Source of the DNA: Gemmatimonadota bacterium
GTDB lineage: Bacteria > Gemmatimonadota > Gemmatimonadetes > Gemmatimonadales > GWC2-71-9
Length of the DNA: 5,748 nt
NCBI GenBank assembly: GCA_016880225.1
Contig: JAEHDT010000031.1
Location: 1 to 5,748, forward strand
Direction of reading: 5' to 3'
Below are positions 1 through 5,009 of this stretch, in pieces (position 1 is the stretch's first letter; the number at the start of each line of letters is the position of its first letter). The position numbers and the translations under genes were made by a program. The notes beneath the pieces are model-generated. The model ran no database searches. It was not told where the DNA came from and worked only from the letters and a program-made list of their open reading frames with translations.

Positions 1-955
1 CACCCGGGTTGCGCTGCCGGATGCGGTCCGCTTCGCCCGACCGCGCCAGCTGGCGGGCGAGCGCTTCGCGGAACTCTCCCGTCACCGGGGCGGCCCGCTC
101 CGTGACGCTCAGGGCGCGCAGCAGGTCGGCGAGTCGCTGGCGGTAACGCCGCAGGCTCGCCACGCGATTCGAGAACAGGGTCCGGCGCGTGACCTCATTC
201 GTGACGAACGGGTTGCCGTCCCGGTCGCCCCCGATCCAGGATCCGAACTGGAAGAACGGCCCGACTTCGACCCCGGCCTCCGGGTACGCCTGGCGCAGCG
301 CGCGCTCGAGCTTTTCCACCAGCTCGGGGACGGCGTCGAACAGGTTCTCGTTGACGAAATACAGGCCCCAGGCGAGCTCCTGCTCGACGGTGGGCTTTTC
401 GAGCCGTAGCTCGCCCGTGAGCCACAGGAGCTCGATCTCGGTGCGCAGGTTCTCGACCAGCGCGGCGCGCTCGCGGGGCGTCCAGCGCGGCGCCTCGAGG
501 TCCACGAGCCGGCGGTAGATGCGGCGATGCTTCTCGAGCACCGTGACCCGCTTCGCCTCCGTGGGGTGCGCGGTGATCACCGGGCGCACCCGCAGGCCCG
601 CCACCACCGATCGTACCTCCTCGGTCGCGATGCCGCTCTTGGCAGCCGTGGAGACGACCTGCGCGAACGTGCCACGCAGCTGGTCGTAGCCACGCTCGAC
701 TTCGCTCTGGCGCCGCTGCCGCATCGCGGCGTTCTGCTCGGCGAGGGAGAGCAGCTGGAACCACATGCCCTGCGCCTGGATGGCCCTGGCCACGAGGTCG
801 GGGGGCGTCGTGGGATCGACCGGTTCGCCCTTCAGCGCCGGCTCGATCTCAGGATGATGGGAGCGGACGACGTCGAGAAAGCAGGCGTGGAGCAGGCCCG
901 CCGTGCGCCTCAAATATTCGGCGGTATCGACCAGAGTGAAGGCGTCGTCGCTCAC
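1..955 (-). CDS. ppc: Phosphoenolpyruvate carboxylase, N-terminal part (3' end outside window)
   Basis: Carboxylates phosphoenolpyruvate with bicarbonate to oxaloacetate, the CO2-fixing step of the serine cycle. Hand translation from the GTG at 955-953 gives 318 codons open to the left window edge; family members are about 900 residues, so roughly two thirds is missing. RPVITAHPTEAKR (124-136) contains the catalytic histidine (H130, equivalent to E. coli His138). SWIGGDRDGNPFVT (239-252) contains the conserved GGDRDGNP. Between them are ENLRTEIELLW and a WGLYFVNENLF segment. FQLLSLAEQNAAMRQR (67-81 region) stands where classical enzymes have a FFHLANIAEQ-like helix. The sequence is recognisable but divergent from the E. 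coli type, as expected of serine-cycle enzymes. The GTG overlaps the hpr stop as GTGA. The late catalytic residues and the C-terminal inhibitor-binding region cannot be seen, so regulation by acetyl-CoA or aspartate is not assessable. Confidence 0.95.
   Translation of the reverse strand, partial: MSDDAFTLVDTAEYLRRTAGLLHACFLDVVRSHHPEIEPALKGEPVDPTTPPDLVARAIQAQGMWFQLLSLAEQNAAMRQRRQSEVERGYDQLRGTFAQVVSTAAKSGIATEEVRSVVAGLRVRPVITAHPTEAKRVTVLEKHRRIYRRLVDLEAPRWTPRERAALVENLRTEIELLWLTGELRLEKPTVEQELAWGLYFVNENLFDAVPELVEKLERALRQAYPEAGVEVGPFFQFGSWIGGDRDGNPFVTNEVTRRTLFSNRVASLRRYRQRLADLLRALSVTERAAPVTGEFREALARQLARSGEADRIRQRNPG
952..955 (-). other. hpr/ppc GTGA stop-start overlap
   Basis: The ppc GTG (955-953) overlaps the reductase TGA (954-952). 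Downstream codons read SDDAFTLVDTAEYLRRT, a plausible helical N-terminus for the carboxylase. No clear Shine-Dalgarno sequence is present. Confidence 0.78.
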
Positions 956-1938
956 GCCACCCGGTCGCGCGGCGGCGCGCCCACGAAGAAGGCCCTGAGG
1001 TTGTCGAGGGCGCGGAGACCCATCGCGACGCGGGTCTCCTCGGTGGCGCTGCCGAGGTGCGGCAGCAGCACGACGTTTTCCATTGCGAGCAGGTCGGGCG
1101 TGACCGCCGGCTCGCGCTCGAACACGTCGAGACCCGCCCCCGCGATGGTCCCCTGCGTGAGGGCAGCGGCGAGCGCCGTCTCGTCCACGATGTCGCCCCG
1201 GGCGTTGTTGATCAGGAAGGCGCCGCGCTTCATCAGCGCGAGCCGCCGCGCGTCGATCAGGTGGCGCGTCTCGGGCGTGGCGGGCGAGTGCAGGGACACG
1301 AAATCCGCTTCGCGCAATACATCATCCACGCTGCTTCTCGGCTCCGCACCCAGCTCCGCCACCACCGCGGCGGGCGGTGGGTAGGGATCGTGAAAGATCA
1401 CGCGCATGCCGAAGCCGTGGCGCGCGCGGTGCGCCACGGCCCGACCGATTCGCCCCAGGCCCACCAGGCCGAGCGTTTTGCCGCTGACCCGCGTGCCGAG
1501 CATGTGGGTCGGGCGCCAGCCGGTCCAGGCCCCCGAGCGGACGTGGCGCTCCCCTTCTCCGCCCCGGCGGGCTACCATGAGCATGAGCATGATCGCGTCG
1601 TCCGCCGTGTCGTCGGTGAGGACGTCGGGCGTGTTGGTCACCACGACACCGCGCCCCTTCGCGGCGGCGGCGTCGATGTGGTTGAATCCGACGCCGTAGT
1701 TGGCGATGACCCGGACCCGCAGCGGCTCGACGGCGAGCACCTGGGCCGTGAGGCGGTCGGTCACCGTGGGCAGCAGCCCGTCCGCGGTGCGCAGGGCGTT
1801 CTCGAGCTCGGACTTGCTGAAGGGGTGGTCGTCGGCGTTCAAACGCGCGTCGAACTCCCGCGCCAGCCCCTCTTCCACCGCCGCGGGGAGCCGGCGGGTG
1901 ACCACCACCACGCGGCGGTCCGGCCGCGCCGCGCTCAC
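952..1938 (-). CDS. Hydroxypyruvate/glyoxylate reductase (D-2-hydroxyacid dehydrogenase family)
   Basis: NAD(P)H-dependent D-2-hydroxyacid dehydrogenase, most likely reducing hydroxypyruvate to D-glycerate in the serine cycle and possibly also glyoxylate to glycolate. The protein has 328 residues. The substrate-binding domain carries ANYGVGFNHIDA (79-90) and TNTPDVLTDDTADDA (101-115). The dinucleotide-binding motif GLGRIG (160-165) follows GKTLGLVG. The catalytic triad is visible: R247 in NNARGDIVDE, E276 in DVFEREP and H294 in LLPHLGSATEETR. HLGSAT is typical of the GRHPR/GyaR glyoxylate-reductase branch. This differs from the HprA glycerate dehydrogenase I recall from Methylorubrum, so the hprA symbol is withheld. 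The GTG at 1938 was chosen because it overlaps the mtkB stop as GTGA and gives a normal N-terminus (SAARPDRRVVVVTRR); the frame is open far upstream through mtkB, which is an artefact. No ribosome site is evident. Acid specificity and NADH versus NADPH preference cannot be settled from sequence; phosphoglycerate dehydrogenase is unlikely at this length and without an ACT domain. Confidence 0.9.
   Translation of the reverse strand: MSAARPDRRVVVVTRRLPAAVEEGLAREFDARLNADDHPFSKSELENALRTADGLLPTVTDRLTAQVLAVEPLRVRVIANYGVGFNHIDAAAAKGRGVVVTNTPDVLTDDTADDAIMLMLMVARRGGEGERHVRSGAWTGWRPTHMLGTRVSGKTLGLVGLGRIGRAVAHRARHGFGMRVIFHDPYPPPAAVVAELGAEPRSSVDDVLREADFVSLHSPATPETRHLIDARRLALMKRGAFLINNARGDIVDETALAAALTQGTIAGAGLDVFEREPAVTPDLLAMENVVLLPHLGSATEETRVAMGLRALDNLRAFFVGAPPRDRVA
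1935..1938 (-). other. mtkB/hpr GTGA stop-start overlap
   Basis: The reductase GTG (1938-1936) overlaps the mtkB TGA (1937-1935). No ribosome-binding sequence is evident upstream, so initiation probably depends on ribosomes finishing mtkB. Confidence 0.8.
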
Positions 1939-2849
1939 CGCTGGACCATCACCGGCCGTGCGGACGGCTGCGCGAGCACCTGCGCCATGGTGGACCCGAG
2001 CTCGGCGGGGCTGGGCGCCACGATCAAACCCGCCGAGCGCATGATCTCCGCCTTCTCCGCGGCAGTGTCGCCGAACGCCCGGATGATCGCGCCGGCATGG
2101 CCCATACGGCGGCCCTTGGGAGCGGTGAGCCCCGCGACGTACCCGACCACCGGTTTCGTCATCTGCTCCTTCACGAACGTCGCCGCGTCCGCTTCCTGGG
2201 GCCCTCCGATCTCGCCGATCATCAGGACGGCCGTGGTGTCCGGGTCCTGCTCGAACAACGCCAGGATGTCCACGAACGAGCTGCCGTTGATCGGATCGCC
2301 GCCGATGCCGACGCTGGTCGTGATGCCGACGCCCAGCGCCTGCATCTGCGCCGCGGCCTCGTAGCCGAGGGTTCCCGACCGCGTGACGACGCCCACCGGT
2401 CCGCGGGCATAGATGTGCCCCGGCATGATCCCCATCATCGCCCGCCCGGCGCTGATCACCCCCGCGCAGTTGGGCCCGATGAGCGTGGTGCGGCGCTCCT
2501 TCGCGTAGCGCCAGAGGTACCGTTTGACGCGGATCATATCCTGGGCGGGCACGCCGTCGGTGATCGTGACGACCAGGCGGATGCCCGCGTCGGCAGCCTC
2601 CATAATCGCGTCGGCGCAGAACGGCGCGGGGACGAGGATCAGGCTCGCCACCGCGCCGGTGTTGGCCACGGCCTCCTTGACGGTGTTGAAGACCGGCCGG
2701 CCCAAATGCTCGGTCCCCCCCTTGCCGGGGGTGACGCCGCCCACGACGTTGGTGCCGTAGGCGATCATCTCCTTGGCGTGGAACGTGCCCTTGTCGCCGG
2801 TGAAGCCCTGGACGATGACGCGGGTTTTCTCGTCGAGCAGGATGCTCAT
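1935..2849 (-). CDS. mtkB: Malate-CoA ligase (malate thiokinase) alpha subunit
   Basis: CoA-binding and phosphohistidine subunit of malate-CoA ligase, partner of MtkA and homologous to succinyl-CoA synthetase alpha (SucD). The protein has 304 residues, slightly longer than SucD. An N-terminal Rossmann CoA-binding domain contains VQGFTGDKGTFHA (13-25), VGGVTPGKGG (36-45), VFNTVKEA (53-60) and TDGVPAQDM (97-105). The ligase domain carries GPNCAGVIS (125-133), SGTLGYE (158-164), GIGGDPINGS (181-190) and GEIGG (212-216). The phosphorylated histidine is H251 in RRMGHAGAII. TFHAKEMIAYG and EKAEIMRSAG match recalled Methylorubrum MtkB nearly residue for residue. The ATG at 2849 overlaps the mtkA stop as ATGA; a G-rich run at 2858-2854 is a weak ribosome-site candidate. 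The stop overlaps the hpr GTG. Ordinary succinyl-CoA synthetase alpha is the alternative, made unlikely by the flanking serine-cycle genes. Co-translation with mtkA fits an equimolar complex. Confidence 0.95.
   Translation of the reverse strand: MSILLDEKTRVIVQGFTGDKGTFHAKEMIAYGTNVVGGVTPGKGGTEHLGRPVFNTVKEAVANTGAVASLILVPAPFCADAIMEAADAGIRLVVTITDGVPAQDMIRVKRYLWRYAKERRTTLIGPNCAGVISAGRAMMGIMPGHIYARGPVGVVTRSGTLGYEAAAQMQALGVGITTSVGIGGDPINGSSFVDILALFEQDPDTTAVLMIGEIGGPQEADAATFVKEQMTKPVVGYVAGLTAPKGRRMGHAGAIIRAFGDTAAEKAEIMRSAGLIVAPSPAELGSTMAQVLAQPSARPVMVQR
2846..2849 (-). other. mtkA/mtkB ATGA stop-start overlap
   Basis: The mtkB ATG (2849-2847) overlaps the mtkA TGA (2848-2846). Coupled translation suits two subunits of one enzyme. 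Confidence 0.87.
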
Positions 2850-4027
2850 GCGGCCCCCACCCGAGCCTCGTCGCGCGCGGCCACGACGCGCCGGGCGGCC
2901 TCCGCCAGCGTGTCCGCGGTGAGGATGTGCAGGCCGCTCTCCTTGAGGATGCGCCGCCCCTCGTCCACGTTCGTACCGGCCAGGCGCACCACCAGCGGCA
3001 CGGGGACCCGCACTTGCCGCACCGCCTGAACCACGCCCTGCGCCACCCAGTCACAGCGGTTGATCCCAGCGAACACGTTGACGAGGATCGCCCGGACGTT
3101 CTTGTCGGTGAGGACCAGGCGGAACGCGGCGGCGACGCGATCGGGGCTCGCCCCGCCGCCGATGTCGAGGAAGTTCGCGGGCTCGCCGCCGGCGTGCTTG
3201 ATCATGTCCATGGTCGCCATGGCGAGCCCGGCGCCGTTGATGATGCAGCCGATGTCCCCCTCCAGCGCCACGTAGTTGAGCCCGTGCTCGGCGGCCTCCG
3301 CCTCGCGCGGGTCTTCCTGCGCGTAGTCTCGCAGCTCGGCGACGTTGGGCCTCCGGAACATCGCGTTGTCGTCGAAGCTCATCTTCACGTCGAGCGCGAG
3401 GACCTGCCCGTCCGTGGTGACGACCAGCGGGTTGATCTCGACCATCGTGGCGTCGAGCTCGCGGAAGGCGCGATAGGCGCCGAGGATGGCGGTCACCGCC
3501 TGGTTCACCTGGGCGGGCGCGAGCCCGAGGCCGAACGCCAACTCCCGAGCCTGGAACGCCTGCATGCCGACGGCGGGCTCCACTTCTTCCCGCAGAATCG
3601 CGGCGGGCTCGCGCTGCGCGATCTCCTCGATCTCCATTCCCCCGTGCGGGTGCGCCACCACCACGGTGCGCTCGCGCTTGCGGTCCAGCACCAGGCCCAC
3701 GTACAGCTCCCGCGTGACCGGCAACGCTTGTTCGATCAGCAGCCGATGCACCGGGAGGCCTTCGGCGCCGGTCTGCGCGGTGACGAGCGTCTTGCCGAGC
3801 AAGTCCTTCGCCGCCTGCCGCACGTCGGCATCGGTCGGGCACAGTCTGATACCGCCGGCCTTGCCGCGGGCGCCCGAGTGAATCTGCGCCTTCACGACCC
3901 AGCGGGCACCGCCGATTTCGGTCGCCCGGTACACCGCCTGTTCCGCGCTGTACGCGACGCCGCCCTTTGGCACGGGGACGCCGAACCCGGCCAGCAGCTC
4001 CTTCGCCTGGTACTCGTGAATGTCCAC
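2846..4027 (-). CDS. mtkA: Malate-CoA ligase (malate thiokinase) beta subunit
   Basis: ATP-grasp subunit of malate-CoA ligase, which with MtkB makes malyl-CoA from malate, CoA and ATP; homologous to succinyl-CoA synthetase beta (SucC). The protein has 393 residues. The N-terminus DIHEYQAKELL is typical, with nucleotide-binding K46 and the GARGKAGG loop (52-59). Mg/ATP residues E197 and N199 lie in MVEINPLVV and D213 in ALDVKMS; all fall at the same numbers as in E. coli SucC. The C-terminal ligase domain has NGAGLAMATMDMIKHAGGEPANF in pieces from residue 264 and GGGASPDRV (290-298). FAGINRCDWVA (319-329) matches recalled MtkA, whereas SucC has a GIVRCDLIA-like sequence there. The start is the GTG at 4027-4025, one base after the mcl stop, because the conserved N-terminus begins exactly there. 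A GTG at 4069 would add 14 residues unlike the family. No Shine-Dalgarno sequence is visible, so coupling to mcl is likely. The stop overlaps the mtkB start. Confidence 0.95.
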   Translation of the reverse strand: MDIHEYQAKELLAGFGVPVPKGGVAYSAEQAVYRATEIGGARWVVKAQIHSGARGKAGGIRLCPTDADVRQAAKDLLGKTLVTAQTGAEGLPVHRLLIEQALPVTRELYVGLVLDRKRERTVVVAHPHGGMEIEEIAQREPAAILREEVEPAVGMQAFQARELAFGLGLAPAQVNQAVTAILGAYRAFRELDATMVEINPLVVTTDGQVLALDVKMSFDDNAMFRRPNVAELRDYAQEDPREAEAAEHGLNYVALEGDIGCIINGAGLAMATMDMIKHAGGEPANFLDIGGGASPDRVAAAFRLVLTDKNVRAILVNVFAGINRCDWVAQGVVQAVRQVRVPVPLVVRLAGTNVDEGRRILKESGLHILTADTLAEAARRVVAARDEARVGAA

Positions 4028-4031
4028 GTCA
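4025..4031 (-). other. mcl/mtkA TGA-C-GTG junction
   Basis: The mcl TGA (4031-4029) is followed by one base and then the mtkA GTG (4027-4025). The conserved DIHEYQAK N-terminus directly follows this GTG, which fixes the start. It is the only junction here without an overlap, and no Shine-Dalgarno sequence is visible. Confidence 0.8.
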
Positions 4032-5009
4032 GGCTCGCGAGGCGGCCAGAGGTGGAGGCGCGCCGCCACGGGCGCGGGCGCCGATGGCGGACGCGATCTG
4101 CACGATGTTCTGCGCCATGCGCGCGGAGGCGGCGTCGATCATGCGTCCATCGAGCTGGGCCGCCCCGCGCCCGGCCCGCGCCGCCTCGTCGAGCGCCAGC
4201 AGGATGCGGCGCGCCCGCTCCACCTCCGCCGGAGGCGGCGTGAACACGTCGTTGGCGAGCGGCACCTGCGACGGGTGGATGGCCCACTTGCCCTCGTAGC
4301 CGAGGGCGGCGGCCCGACGCGCGGCGGCGAGATAGCCATCGGGATCCTTGAAGTCGCCGTACGGGCCGTCGATCGCCCGCAACCCGTAGGCGCGGCATGC
4401 CGTCACCATGCGTGCCAGCGCCGCGTGCCACTGGTCCCCGGGGTAATCGGGGTTCAAGCCCCCGATGCTGACGGTACGCGCCCGCAGGCTCGCCGCGAGG
4501 TCGGCGACGCCGAAGTGCATCGCCTCGAGCCGCCGGCTCGCCTGCGCGATCGCTTCGACGTTCGCCATGCCCAGCGCCGTTTCGATCAGCACTTCGATCC
4601 CGATGCGGTGCGGAATGCGGCGCGCCGCCTCGATCTGCGTGAGCAGGGCGTCCACCAGGTACACGTCCGCGGGAACGCCGGCCTTCGGGAGCAGCACTAC
4701 GTCCAGCTTGTGCCCGGCCTGCTCGACCACGTCGACCACGTCCCGGTACATGTAGTGCGTGTCGATGCCGTTGACCCGCACGGCCACCGTCTTGCCGCGA
4801 CCCTTCCAGTCGTGCTCGAGCAACCCGGCGACGACGTTCTTTCTGGCCTGCTCCTTGTCGGCGGGTGCGACGGCGTCCTCGAGGTCGAGGAAGACGCAGT
4901 CGGCCTCGCCGTCGAGCGCTTTCTGGAACAACTGCGGTTGCGAGCCCGGAACGGCGAGCTCGCTCCGCTGCAGACGGGGATGCGCCGGCTCGTGGCGAGT
5001 GAGGCTCAT
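4029..5009 (-). CDS. mcl: Malyl-CoA lyase (HpcH/HpaI, CitE-like family)
   Basis: Cleaves L-malyl-CoA to acetyl-CoA and glyoxylate, the last step of the serine cycle; Mg-dependent and cytosolic. The protein has 326 residues and a TIM-barrel family signature: LQRSELAVPGS (13-23), FLDLEDAV (40-47), the active-site arginine in VRVNG (R78), and THYMYRD (84-90). Likely Mg ligands are E143 in LIETALGMANVEAI and D170 in FGVADLAAS. Further on are IDGPYGDFKDPDGY (213-226) and the CoA/active-site segment GKWAIHPSQ (240-248). These segments match recalled Methylorubrum MclA closely. The loop after GGLNPDY (183-189) is clearly shorter than in that protein. The ATG at 5009 was chosen because it overlaps the sga stop as ATGA and gives the family's N-terminus; the frame stays open upstream through sga, but that sequence is not protein-like. 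A GAGGG lies at 5015-5011, too close to the ATG for an ideal ribosome site. Alternatives are beta-methylmalyl-CoA or citramalyl-CoA lyase; its mtkAB neighbours favour malyl-CoA. Confidence 0.94.
   Translation of the reverse strand: MSLTRHEPAHPRLQRSELAVPGSQPQLFQKALDGEADCVFLDLEDAVAPADKEQARKNVVAGLLEHDWKGRGKTVAVRVNGIDTHYMYRDVVDVVEQAGHKLDVVLLPKAGVPADVYLVDALLTQIEAARRIPHRIGIEVLIETALGMANVEAIAQASRRLEAMHFGVADLAASLRARTVSIGGLNPDYPGDQWHAALARMVTACRAYGLRAIDGPYGDFKDPDGYLAAARRAAALGYEGKWAIHPSQVPLANDVFTPPPAEVERARRILLALDEAARAGRGAAQLDGRMIDAASARMAQNIVQIASAIGARARGGAPPPLAASRA
5006..5009 (-). other. sga/mcl ATGA stop-start overlap
   Basis: The mcl ATG (5009-5007) shares bases with the sga TGA (5008-5006). This arrangement usually means termination-reinitiation coupling. 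A GAGGG at 5015-5011 sits just one base before the ATG. Confidence 0.85.

Noticed and set aside
195..764. Minus-strand 189-codon frame near the left edge
   Set aside because: It is a shifted reading of ppc; the frame starting at 955 contains the PEP carboxylase motifs and stays open to the window edge.
1575..1592. Tandem ATGAGC-like hexamer repeats
   Set aside because: They encode the alternating Met-Leu stretch (residues 117-121) of a normal reductase helix, and only three units occur; not a regulatory or mobile repeat.
1057..2364. Long plus-strand open frame (435 codons) opposite hpr and mtkB
   Set aside because: Its translation is rich in Arg, Gly, His and Ala without any family motif, and it is antisense to two genes with intact catalytic motifs. 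It is a GC-driven shadow.
952..3054. Possible 700-residue fusion protein ending in the reductase
   Set aside because: The first 372 codons are an out-of-frame reading of mtkB and the end of mtkA, with Arg/Gly-rich nonsense. The reductase has a proper start at the GTG at 1938.
3051..3842. Minus-strand 263-codon frame within mtkA
   Set aside because: An out-of-frame, Arg-rich reading of mtkA with no motif of its own.
2927..4243. Long plus-strand open frame (438 codons) opposite mtkA
   Set aside because: Low-complexity composition with many His, Arg and Asp residues and no recognisable domain; it mirrors the codon pattern of mtkA.
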